A stretch of DNA of 7,758 bases, taken from assembly GCA_021790615.1 (NCBI GenBank), contig JAJYGW010000356.1, positions 1-7,758 on the forward strand, read 5' to 3'. This stretch comes from Actinomycetes bacterium. GTDB taxonomy: Bacteria; Actinomycetota; Acidimicrobiia; Acidimicrobiales; JAKAOS01. Shown here piece after piece: positions 1 to 6,199 of this stretch. The notes under the pieces are model-generated. The model was not told the DNA's origin. It was given only the letters and a program-made list of their open reading frames with translations, and ran no database searches. The stretch's first letter is position 1. Each line of letters starts with the position of its first letter. Both the position numbers and the translations under genes were made by a program.

Positions 1-2373
1 CTCGTCGAGCCACTTGGAATTGGCCGATCGGGTGTGGATCTGCGTCGGGAGCCGGAAGGTCGAGATGAGCACCAGCTCGTCCGGCCGCAGCGACGACGGG
101 TGGACGTGGCTGCGGATGTACCCGGGGACCGCGTGCTCCGGCCACCCCCACGCCGCGAGCGTCGACGAGTAGAACTCCAGCCTGCCCGAGGGCGTCGGGA
201 AGCCGCGGCGGACCACGGGGTCGCCGCCGACCACGACGCCGACCGCGCGTCTGCCGCCCGGGCCTGCGTCCGGCGCGCCCGTCGGGACGATGTTCGCGGA
301 CGGCACGGCCGGCGCCGCGGTGTAGACGCGCCCGAACCCCTCGACTGCCACGTCGACGAGCTCATCGTCGGGCACCGCTTCTTCGTTGCGCGGCCCGACG
401 CCGCGGCTGATCTCGAAGGCGCCGTGCCGGCGCATGTAGTCGAGCGGCGTGAGCCCTTCGGCCGCGGCGGCCGCGGGGAGCCCCGGGACGGAGTGCTCGA
501 ACATCCAGCCGTAGTACTCCTCCACCGTCAGCTTGGTCCCCGGCCGGGCCACCGACTCGTGGTAGCGGCGGATGCCGAGCGAGCCGTCCGGGTCGATGCG
601 CCACGAGAGCTCGATCCACAGCTCGTTCTCCTCCCACACCTCCCCGGGGTTGGCCCCGCGGGTGTCGTCGAGCGGCTGGCCGAGCCGGCGCCTGGCTTCG
701 CGCAGGACGGGCTGGCGGAAGCCGATCCACTGCCCGTCGTACTGCTCGTAGGAGTGGGCGTCGTGGCGCTCCGGCGCATGCCCGACCGGCAGCACGTAGT
801 CGGCGAAGAACGCGGTCTCGCTCCAGGTCGGGGAGAGCGCCACGTGGCAGCCGACGAGGGACTCGTCGGTCAGCACCTCGACCCAGGACATGCCGTCCGG
901 ATTGGTCCACACCGGGTTGTAGACGCGCGTGAAGTAGACGTCGACCTTCCCCCGCCCGTCCTTCAGGAAGTGCGGCAGGAGGAAGGACAGCTCGTTCTGC
1001 GCGAGCGGGTACTCGGCCGGCCAGGTGAGCTCGTTCCAGCCTTGGGGGTGGGGAGGAAGGTGGATCGGTCTCGGCACGAACTTGTTCCAGGCGTTGGGGA
1101 AGGTCCCGCCCACCGAGCCCACCGCGCCGAGGAGCGCCGAGATCATGAAGAGGGTGCGGCTCACCTGCCAGCCGCCGAGGTTGCCGGCGGCCGCGGACCG
1201 CCAGTTGTGCGCGGCGAACCGGGTGCCCGCCGAGGCGACCACCTCCGCGACCTCACGCAGGGTCGCGGCGTCGATGCCCGACTCGGCCGCGGCGTAGTCG
1301 AAGGTGAACGCCTCGTACTCCTCCAGCAACGCCTGCTCGAACGCCTCGAAGGTCACCTCGAGCTCGGGCCGGCAGGCGGTCAGGTACTCCTCCCAGTTCC
1401 ACCAGCGGCGCACGAAGCCGGCGTCGTACGCCTTCGTCGCGATCAGGTGGCGGCAGATGGCGAGGTTGATCGCGGCTTCGCTGCCGGGCTGGGGTGCCAG
1501 CCAGTAGTCGGCGTGGGTGGCCGTGTTGGACATCCGGGTGTCGAGCACGATCACCTTCGCGCCCGCCGCCCGCGCCTCGACGATGCGCTGCGCGTGGGGA
1601 TTGAAGTAATGACCGGTCTCGAGGTGCGCGCTGATGAGGTAGATGACCTTCGCGTGCGCGTGGTCCGGGCTCGGACGGTCGATCCCCATCCAGAACTGGT
1701 AGCCGGTGCGCCCGCCGCTCGAGCAGACGTTCGTGTGGGAGTTGTGGCCGTCGACGCCCCAGCTCGCCAGGACCCGCTCGGTGAACCCGTCCTCCCCGGG
1801 CCGCCCGAGGTGGACCATGATCTCGTTGCGGCGATCCTCCTCGATGGCACGGCGGATCCGGCCGGCGAGGTCGTCGAGCGCCTCGTCCCACGTCACCCGC
1901 TCCCAGCGCCCCCCGCCCCTCGCCCCCACCCGCCGCAGCGGGTACAGCACCCGGTCGGGGTCGGTCACCTGGTTGATCGTGGCCGGTCCCTTGGCGCAGT
2001 TCCGTCCGCGCGAGCCGGGATGCTCGGGATTGCCCTCCAGCTTCCGGATCGAGAGGGTGTCCCTGTCGACGTAGGCGAGCAGCCCGCAGGCGGACTCGCA
2101 GTTGAAGCACGTGGTAGGGACCAGCAGGTAGCGGCGCTCCGACCGCTCGGGCCAGGACCGGGAGTCGAGCTCCACCCAGTCGTCCCATCGCTCCAGGGGC
2201 GGGAAGGCCGACAGCTGCCCGCCGCTCGGGCCCGGGTAGCGCGTCTTCCGGTCGGGGTCGGTCACCCGGGGAGCGGCGCGGGCCGCCCGGAGCCTGGCCT
2301 CCAGCCGGTCGAGGTCCGCCTGGCGGTCCCCGCCGTCCCGGCGGGCCCAGCGCACGACGCGGTCGGGTCTCAC
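1..2373 (-). CDS. Molybdopterin oxidoreductase catalytic subunit (CISM/DMSO reductase superfamily), C-terminus cut by window edge
   Basis: Catalytic subunit of a bis-MGD molybdenum enzyme that should exchange electrons with the Fe-S/NrfD protein encoded just upstream. The frame is open for 791 codons without interruption and runs off the left edge. Visible motifs are a [4Fe-4S] site C89-x2-C92-x3-C96-x29-C126 (ending CAKG) and the segment HTNVCSSGGRTG, whose C217 is the likely Mo ligand, 91 residues after the last cluster cysteine as in Nap/Psr/Fdh-type enzymes. Further on are NWRSAAAGNLGGWQ (about 330) and LSPTWSETAFFADYVLP (about 455). The visible end (FRLPTQIHTRSANSKWLDE) looks like the start of the C-terminal molybdopterin-binding domain, so roughly 100-150 residues are probably missing. 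The GTG start overlaps the upstream stop (GTGA). About 88 residues precede the cluster, with no twin-arginine signal or hydrophobic stretch, so the enzyme is probably cytoplasmic. Family assignment is firm; the substrate is unknown, with sulfite (Soe-like), phenylacetyl-CoA (Pad-like) or polysulfide/thiosulfate as candidates. Confidence 0.93.
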   Translation of the reverse strand, partial: MRPDRVVRWARRDGGDRQADLDRLEARLRAARAAPRVTDPDRKTRYPGPSGGQLSAFPPLERWDDWVELDSRSWPERSERRYLLVPTTCFNCESACGLLAYVDRDTLSIRKLEGNPEHPGSRGRNCAKGPATINQVTDPDRVLYPLRRVGARGGGRWERVTWDEALDDLAGRIRRAIEEDRRNEIMVHLGRPGEDGFTERVLASWGVDGHNSHTNVCSSGGRTGYQFWMGIDRPSPDHAHAKVIYLISAHLETGHYFNPHAQRIVEARAAGAKVIVLDTRMSNTATHADYWLAPQPGSEAAINLAICRHLIATKAYDAGFVRRWWNWEEYLTACRPELEVTFEAFEQALLEEYEAFTFDYAAAESGIDAATLREVAEVVASAGTRFAAHNWRSAAAGNLGGWQVSRTLFMISALLGAVGSVGGTFPNAWNKFVPRPIHLPPHPQGWNELTWPAEYPLAQNELSFLLPHFLKDGRGKVDVYFTRVYNPVWTNPDGMSWVEVLTDESLVGCHVALSPTWSETAFFADYVLPVGHAPERHDAHSYEQYDGQWIGFRQPVLREARRRLGQPLDDTRGANPGEVWEENELWIELSWRIDPDGSLGIRRYHESVARPGTKLTVEEYYGWMFEHSVPGLPAAAAAEGLTPLDYMRRHGAFEISRGVGPRNEEAVPDDELVDVAVEGFGRVYTAAPAVPSANIVPTGAPDAGPGGRRAVGVVVGGDPVVRRGFPTPSGRLEFYSSTLAAWGWPEHAVPGYIRSHVHPSSLRPDELVLISTFRLPTQIHTRSANSKWLDE
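2370..2373 (-). other. GTGA start/stop overlap coupling the two molybdoenzyme genes
   Basis: On the minus strand the TGA stop of the Fe-S/NrfD gene and the GTG start of the catalytic subunit share GTGA. This decides the start of the catalytic gene, because the frame is then continuous into the cysteine motif. It implies translational coupling and equal production of the two subunits. A weak purine-rich stretch (AGGCGG) lies about 10 bases upstream of the GTG, inside the end of the first gene. Confidence 0.8.
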
Positions 2374-3896
2374 GCGAGCGGCACCGCCTGGCCGGCCTGG
2401 ACGTAGGCGTGCTTATGGGCCGCCACTCCGAGGAGCGCCGCGACCGCGCCGAGGGCCGCCGTCCACGGCGCGCCGACGGCCAGCACCGAGAAGGCGAGGC
2501 CGGCCCAGAAGAAGACGGCGAACCGCCCCCGCACCATCTCGGCGACCGCCAGATGGGCGTGCGCGGTCGGGTGCTTCGGCATGGCCTCGCCCGCCACCAT
2601 GACGAGGTGGAGGGCGGCGGTCGCCGCCAGGAGGTCGGCCAGGGAGGCTCCTGGCGTCCCCGTCGCGATGCCCGCCAGGAGCGAGGTTGCGGCCCCGAGC
2701 ATCAGGGCCTGCACCAGAAGGTGCGGAGCGAGCAGCTGGCTCTGCCAGAGGTCACGTCCGCGCGCCTGGGCGAAGAGGTAGGCGGTGTACCCGGCGGTGA
2801 GCACGGCGAGGGGCAGGCCGAACCCTGCCACCACCTCCTCCGCCTTCACCGATCCGGCCGCCGAGGCCCCCATCGCGGCGACCAGGGCGGCGCCGTAGGC
2901 CGTGATGATGACACCGCCCCGCACGAGCCAGCTCCGCCACTGCGGGCGGACGAACAGCATCCAGAAGCGAAGAGGGTGCTTCAGGTCCCAGACCAAGAGA
3001 CCGCCGGTCACGGCCAGCGCCACCAGCGCGACCGCCGGCGCCGTCCAGCGGAAGAGCGTGCTCGACCACGCCAGCCGTCCGGCCAGCACCAGCACCAGCG
3101 GAGCGAGGTAGGCGCCGGCGGCGATGCCCTTGGTCCAGGTGTAGAGGCTCACCCGCCAGCCCCACGGCGCCTCGTGGGGCACGTCGTAGGAGGCGATCGC
3201 CGCGGCTTGGGAGTTGTGCCGGTGCGGGTGGCCGGCCGCCACCTTGCCCGGAGCCGCCCTCCCCTGCCCGGCCCAGGCATAGATCCCCCCGCGTGGCCGG
3301 GCGGCGGCCAACGGGTCCAACGTGGCGTGGTCGGCGCCCCGGTAGAAGACGCCCGGACGGGTCTCCTTCTCGGGGCGGCGCACGGCCACCGGCGATCGGT
3401 GCACCAGGTGGGCGACCTTGGAAGCCGGGTCGGCGAGGTCCCCGACCACGATGGCGCCCACCGGGCAGACCACCGCGCAGGCGGGCTCCAGGCCGAGGTC
3501 GAGGCGGTGCGCGCAGAAGTTGCACTTCTCGGCCGAGTGGTCTTCCGGGTTGATGAAGATGGCGTCGTAGGGGCAGGCGGCCATGCAGGCCTTGCACCCG
3601 ATGCACACGCGTTTGTCGAAGTCCACGATGCCGTCGGGGCGGCGGTACATCGCGCCGGTCGGGCACGCCTCGACGCAGGGGGCCTCCTCGCACTGGTTGC
3701 ACCGCGTGACCTGAAAGGCCCGCCGGGCAGCGGGGAACAGGCCGATCTCCACCGACTTCACGTACGTGCGCGTGACGCCGACCGGCACCTCGTTCTCCGA
3801 CTTGCAGGCGACGGTGCACGCGTGGCACCCGATGCAACGGGTCTGGTCCAGGACCTTGACCCAGCGCGGTCGCAAGGCGACGTCTGCCATCGGCAC
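2370..3896 (-). CDS. Fused four-cluster [4Fe-4S] ferredoxin subunit and NrfD/PsrC-type membrane quinone subunit
   Basis: This 508-residue protein combines two CISM subunits that are usually separate. Residues 1-150 are a PsrB/DmsB-like ferredoxin with four cluster motifs: C21/C24/C27/C31, C66/C69/C74/C78, C98/C101/C104/C108 and C125/C128/C140/C144. A linker of about 80 residues, rich in Ala, Gly and His, follows. From about residue 245 there are eight hydrophobic segments ending in AYVQAGQAVPLA, an NrfD/PsrC-like C-terminus. The role is to pass electrons between the molybdenum subunit and membrane quinone. There is no signal peptide, so the ferredoxin half should face the cytoplasm. The start is GTG at 3896 or, two codons later, ATG at 3890; an in-frame TAG lies about ten codons upstream, and neither start has a good ribosome-binding site. 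It is first in the operon, and the catalytic gene overlaps its stop. Fusion and domain calls are firm; partner and substrate are inferred. Confidence 0.93.
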   Translation of the reverse strand: MPMADVALRPRWVKVLDQTRCIGCHACTVACKSENEVPVGVTRTYVKSVEIGLFPAARRAFQVTRCNQCEEAPCVEACPTGAMYRRPDGIVDFDKRVCIGCKACMAACPYDAIFINPEDHSAEKCNFCAHRLDLGLEPACAVVCPVGAIVVGDLADPASKVAHLVHRSPVAVRRPEKETRPGVFYRGADHATLDPLAAARPRGGIYAWAGQGRAAPGKVAAGHPHRHNSQAAAIASYDVPHEAPWGWRVSLYTWTKGIAAGAYLAPLVLVLAGRLAWSSTLFRWTAPAVALVALAVTGGLLVWDLKHPLRFWMLFVRPQWRSWLVRGGVIITAYGAALVAAMGASAAGSVKAEEVVAGFGLPLAVLTAGYTAYLFAQARGRDLWQSQLLAPHLLVQALMLGAATSLLAGIATGTPGASLADLLAATAALHLVMVAGEAMPKHPTAHAHLAVAEMVRGRFAVFFWAGLAFSVLAVGAPWTAALGAVAALLGVAAHKHAYVQAGQAVPLA

Positions 3897-3966
3897 ACCG
3901 TACGGAAAACGTTTGCTCCGTGTCTAAGGAATATGTTGTATCGTTTCCATTCTGATTGCTCATGAA
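3897..3966. promoter_or_regulatory. Divergent promoter/operator region between the molybdoenzyme operon and the LysR gene
   Basis: These 70 bases are visibly more AT-rich than all surrounding sequence and separate two divergent genes, the usual site of LysR autoregulation and target activation. Dyads seen: ACGGA (3902-3906) with TCCGT (3917-3921), 10 bases apart; the palindrome AAACGTTT at 3907-3914 nested inside it; and GGAA (3928-3931) with TTCC (3945-3948). ATTGCT occurs at 3955-3960 and again at 3966-3971, one helical turn apart and overlapping the LysR start. T3914-N11-A3926 fits the LysR T-N11-A pattern, but so short a pattern is expected by chance. Possible plus-strand promoter elements (TTGCTC at 3913, TATGTT at 3932) are weak. 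The regulatory role is inferred from position and composition. Confidence 0.6.
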
Positions 3967-5004
3967 TTGCTGAGCACACACAGCTCCGTCACGGTGGAGC
4001 AGCTGCGTGCGTTCGCGTCCGTCGCCGAGCACCAGCACGTCACCCGCGCTGCCGCCGAGCTGGGCCTCACCCAGCCGGCGGTGAGCCACCAGCTGAAGGC
4101 GCTCGAACGCGTCCTCGGACTGGCCGTGCTCGAGCGCGTGGGACGGGGCGTGCGCCTCACCGCGGACGGCCGCGCCCTGCTCCCTGCGGCGTCTGCGGCG
4201 CTGGCCGCCCTCCGGTCCCTCCGAGAGACGGCAGCCGCGCGCACCGGTCTGCTCGCGGGCGAGCTCAACGTGGCGGCCAGCAACACCATCGGCATCTACC
4301 GGGTGCCGGCGTGGTCGGCCGGCTTCCTCGAGCGCCACCCCGCGCTGGGGTTGCGAGTCCGGACGGTCAACACCCACGACGCGATCGTTCTCCTGCGCGA
4401 GGCCGTGGTGGACTGCGCGCTGGTCGAAGGTCCCGAGACACGCGACGGGCTCGAGGAGCTGGCGGTGGAGACCGACGAGCTGGTGGTGGCGGCCGCCGCC
4501 GATCACCCGCTCGCGCAGCAGCGCGCGGTGGGCCCGTCCGACCTCGCCGCGCACCGCTACCTCGCACGTGAGCGCGGCTCCGGCACCGAGGCATTGGCCG
4601 CCGAGCTGCTCGGCCCGGCGTACCGCGCAGGGCCGGTGCTGGAGCTGGGACAGGTCGACGCGGTGAGGACGGCCGTCCTGGCCGGCCTGGGCTACGCCGT
4701 GCTCCCCCTGGCGGCGATCGGCGACGACCTGGTGGCCGGGCGGCTGCGCCGGTTGGCCACCGGACGACCCGCGCTCGCACGCACGCTCACCGCCCTGCGG
4801 AGGCGCTCGCCTCCCGCGCCTGCCCTCGACGCCTTCTGGTCACACCTCGGGGCGTTGGCGTCGGCGTCGGCGTCGGCGTCGGGCGGGGAGGCGGGGGCGC
4901 CGGGCGGGGAGGGCCCGGAGGGGCCGGGGCGGGCGTCGGGGGCGCCGGGCGTGGAGGCGGGGGCGCCGGGCGGGGAGGCGGCCGGCACTGCGGCGCCGCG
5001 GTGA
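3967..5004 (+). CDS. LysR-type transcriptional regulator, CysL/YeiE-like, with repetitive C-terminal tail
   Basis: DNA-binding regulator, probably controlling the divergent molybdoenzyme operon and itself. The N-terminal winged helix-turn-helix is clear (VEQLRAFASVAEHQ, then AAAELGLTQPAVSHQLKALE, roughly residues 9-70). A periplasmic-binding-protein-like effector domain follows from about residue 95. Its features ASNTIGIY, DCALVEGP and RERGSGTEAL resemble the CysL/YeiE group, whose characterised members act in sulfite and sulfur metabolism (B. subtilis CysL, E. coli YeiE); this resemblance is recalled, not computed. The family is usually about 300 residues. This protein has 345, the excess being a tail from residue 298 made of (AS)4 and three (A/S)GAPG(G/V)E heptads. 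The start is uncertain: TTG at 3967 is the first in-frame choice, while GTG at 3994 gives a typical LysR N-terminus. Neither has a clear ribosome-binding site. Confidence 0.9.
   Translation: MLSTHSSVTVEQLRAFASVAEHQHVTRAAAELGLTQPAVSHQLKALERVLGLAVLERVGRGVRLTADGRALLPAASAALAALRSLRETAAARTGLLAGELNVAASNTIGIYRVPAWSAGFLERHPALGLRVRTVNTHDAIVLLREAVVDCALVEGPETRDGLEELAVETDELVVAAAADHPLAQQRAVGPSDLAAHRYLARERGSGTEALAAELLGPAYRAGPVLELGQVDAVRTAVLAGLGYAVLPLAAIGDDLVAGRLRRLATGRPALARTLTALRRRSPPAPALDAFWSHLGALASASASASGGEAGAPGGEGPEGPGRASGAPGVEAGAPGGEAAGTAAPR
4858..4881 (+). repeat. (GCGTCG)4 hexanucleotide tandem repeat inside the LysR gene
   Basis: Four perfect in-frame copies of GCGTCG encode Ala-Ser four times, at the point where the conserved LysR effector domain ends (after FWSHLGAL). 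Being a multiple of three, gain or loss of copies would change tail length without a frameshift, so this is a possible contraction and expansion site. Confidence 0.9.
4887..4978 (+). repeat. GC-rich direct repeats encoding (A/S)GAPG(G/V)E heptads in the LysR tail
   Basis: A 26-base block is repeated exactly at 4887-4912 and 4953-4978, 66 bases (22 codons) apart. Within it, a 21-base in-frame unit occurs three times, at 4891-4911, 4936-4956 and 4957-4977, the last two in direct tandem. These encode AGAPGGE, SGAPGVE and AGAPGGE. The tail is likely disordered; no function is assigned. Confidence 0.85.
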
Positions 5005-5118
5005 CGCGCGCGGGGGCGCGACGTTGGCGCAGGGCGACGTCCGCGCTTTCCCGGCTCGAGTCCGTGTGGGAGATTGACCCGGTGCGAGACCCAGGAACGG
5101 AATGCGGAGGCGTTCGAG

Positions 5119-5144
5119 GCCGTCGTGTCATTCGAGACGACGGC
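5119..5144. promoter_or_regulatory. Inverted repeat/hairpin upstream of the aldo-keto reductase pair
   Basis: Arms GCCGTCGT (5119-5126) and ACGACGGC (5137-5144) are perfectly complementary. Two more pairs (TC/GA) can form inside after a G-G mismatch, leaving a four-base loop, ATTC. It lies 115 bases past the LysR stop and about 57 bases before the reductase start. No T-tract follows on either strand, so an operator dyad or an mRNA structure is as likely as a terminator. Confidence 0.5.
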
Positions 5145-5186
5145 GACGTTCGAGGCTGTGGAGGCGTACGTGTCGTTCGTGCCCAC

Positions 5187-5190
5187 GGAG
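5187..5190 (+). promoter_or_regulatory. Ribosome-binding site of the first aldo-keto reductase
   Basis: GGAG ends 10 bases before the ATG at 5201. It supports that ATG over the in-frame ATG at 5102, whose extra 33 residues are Arg/Ser/Cys-rich and unlike any aldo-keto reductase N-terminus. Confidence 0.55.
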
Positions 5191-5200
5191 CCCGGTAGCG

Positions 5201-6136
5201 ATGGCCCTCCGGACGAGGCCGCTCGGCAGGACGGGCGTCGCGGTCACCGAGCTCGGCTACGGAGCCATGGAGCTGCGCGGCCAGCCGCGGGGGCCGGCCG
5301 TACGCGACGAGGACGCGAACAGGATCCTCAATGCGGTGCTCGACGGCGGCATCAACATCATCGACACGTCGATCGACTACGGGCGCAGCGAGGAGCTGAT
5401 CGGGCGGTACCTGTCAGACCGCCGGGACGAGTACTTCCTGGCCTCGAAGTGCGGCTGCCCGCTGTCTTCGCCGCCCGGCGGCCCCGTGCCCGCCCCGCAC
5501 GACTTCGGCGCCGGGAACGTCCGCGCCGGGGTCGAGCAGAGCCTGCGCCGGCTGCGCACCGATCGGCTCGACCTGGTGCAGGTGCACATGTCGCCCAGCC
5601 GAGCCCAGCTCGAGGCGGACGACACCATCAGCACCCTGCGCGACCTCCAAGACGAAGGCAAGGTGCGGTTCATCGGGATGTCGGGCACTCTTCCGAACCT
5701 GCCGGACCACCTTTCCATGGGTGTCTTCGACGTGTTCCAGGTCCCGTACTCGGTGGTCCAGCGCGACCACGAAGACCTGATCAGCCGGGCGGCCGAGCAA
5801 GGTGCCGGCGTCCTCGTACGCGGCGGAGCGGCCCGCGGGGCGCCGGGTGAGGACAAGGGCTGGGAAAGAGGCCCGCTCGGCATGGCCGAAGGTGTCGCCA
5901 GAGCCCGGTGGGATTCGGCCGCGGGGGACGAGCTCCTCGACGGCATGAGCCCAATGGAGTTCGTCATCCGGTTCACGCTCAGCCATCCGAAGATGTCCAC
6001 CACGATCGTCGGCACCGCCAACCCCGACCACCTGGCGTCGAACCTGGCCGTCGCGAGCAAGGGGCCGTTGCCCTCCGAGGTCTACGAGCGGGCGAAGGAG
6101 CGCTTCCCCGGCCCGGGAGACGGCGTCGGCGCGTGA
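5201..6136 (+). CDS. Aldo-keto reductase
   Basis: Probable NAD(P)H-dependent cytosolic reductase of an aldehyde or ketone, 311 residues, the usual family length. The (beta/alpha)8 barrel opens with LRTRPLGRTGVAVTELGYGA. The full catalytic tetrad is visible: D55 (IIDTS) and Y60 (DYGRSEELIG), K83 (FLASK) and H129 (LDLVQVHMS). EGKVRFIGMSG (about 151-161) is a standard strand motif, and STTIVGTANPDHLASN near the end matches the cofactor-phosphate-binding loop. The ATG at 5201 is chosen because the conserved N-terminus begins there and GGAG precedes it. It lies on the same strand as the LysR gene (196 bases upstream) and the second reductase (63 bases downstream), possibly co-transcribed with the latter. 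It has clearly diverged from that neighbour, so it is not a recent duplicate. Substrate unknown. Confidence 0.92.
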   Translation: MALRTRPLGRTGVAVTELGYGAMELRGQPRGPAVRDEDANRILNAVLDGGINIIDTSIDYGRSEELIGRYLSDRRDEYFLASKCGCPLSSPPGGPVPAPHDFGAGNVRAGVEQSLRRLRTDRLDLVQVHMSPSRAQLEADDTISTLRDLQDEGKVRFIGMSGTLPNLPDHLSMGVFDVFQVPYSVVQRDHEDLISRAAEQGAGVLVRGGAARGAPGEDKGWERGPLGMAEGVARARWDSAAGDELLDGMSPMEFVIRFTLSHPKMSTTIVGTANPDHLASNLAVASKGPLPSEVYERAKERFPGPGDGVGA

Positions 6137-6148
6137 CGCGGCGACGCG

Positions 6149-6178
6149 GCGCTCGGCGACGCAGCGCTCGGCGACGCA
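6149..6178 (+). repeat. 15-base tandem repeat between the two aldo-keto reductases
   Basis: GCGCTCGGCGACGCA occurs twice in perfect tandem (6149-6163, 6164-6178). A partial third copy precedes it, as CGGCGACGCG at 6139-6148 matches the unit's end at 9 of 10 positions. It fills most of the 63-base spacer, just after the stop of the first reductase and before the ribosome-binding site of the second. No function is assigned; replication slippage in GC-rich sequence is the simplest origin. Confidence 0.85.
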
Positions 6179-6187
6179 GCGACGAGC

Positions 6188-6193
6188 GAGGAG
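6188..6193 (+). promoter_or_regulatory. Ribosome-binding site deciding the GTG start of the second aldo-keto reductase
   Basis: GAGGAG sits 6 bases before GTG at 6200. The nearby GTG at 6195 and ATG at 6198 lead straight into a TGA, so GTG 6200 is the only usable start here. Confidence 0.8.
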
Positions 6194-6199
6194 CGTGAT

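Larger units (their letters stand above)
5005..5200. other. Intergenic region between the LysR gene and the first aldo-keto reductase
   Basis: These 196 bases hold no convincing gene. An imperfect direct repeat is present: CGTTCGAGGC(C/T)GT at 5111-5123 and 5147-5159, 36 bases apart, with related GTGTC(A/G)TTCG(A/T) at 5125-5135 and 5170-5180. A strong hairpin lies at 5119-5144. In the LysR reading frame the stretch after the LysR stop stays open, and 5104-5198 shows GC-rich third positions (EAFEAVVSFETTATFEAVEA), so a small or decayed coding segment is possible. However, no start with a properly spaced ribosome-binding site is visible. TTGACC at 5074-5079 resembles a -35 box but has no good -10 partner. 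Any promoter for the reductase pair should lie here. Confidence 0.5.

Noticed and set aside
1253..2188. A minus-strand 311-codon frame inside the molybdopterin gene
   Set aside because: It is in a different frame from the conserved cysteine and molybdopterin motifs, which are continuous across this region, so there is no frameshift and no second gene.
34..2406. A 790-codon open frame on the plus strand opposite the molybdopterin subunit
   Set aside because: Its translation is Arg/Pro/Val/Gly-rich with no recognisable domain, while the minus strand encodes a clear molybdoenzyme throughout. Very GC-rich codon use leaves opposite frames free of stops.
2409..3965. A 518-codon open frame on the plus strand opposite the Fe-S/NrfD gene
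   Set aside because: It is low-complexity, His/Arg/Gly-rich, and matches nothing, whereas the opposite strand has four cysteine cluster motifs and eight membrane segments. It is an antisense shadow.
4858..4978. A CRISPR-like or mobile-element origin for the repeats in the LysR tail
   Set aside because: The units are short, GC-rich, in frame and partly back to back, with no spacers of regular length and no nearby cas or transposase gene. They fit simple coding repeats.
4692..5186. A minus-strand frame beginning GTNDTYASTASNVAVV in the gap after the LysR gene
   Set aside because: It has no ribosome-binding site before its GTG, it soon becomes Arg/Pro-rich antisense to the LysR gene, and no domain is recognisable.
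5102..5200. An N-terminal extension of the first aldo-keto reductase starting at ATG 5102
   Set aside because: The added 33 residues are Arg/Ser/Cys-rich and unlike the family. ATG 5201 has GGAG upstream and starts the conserved barrel sequence.
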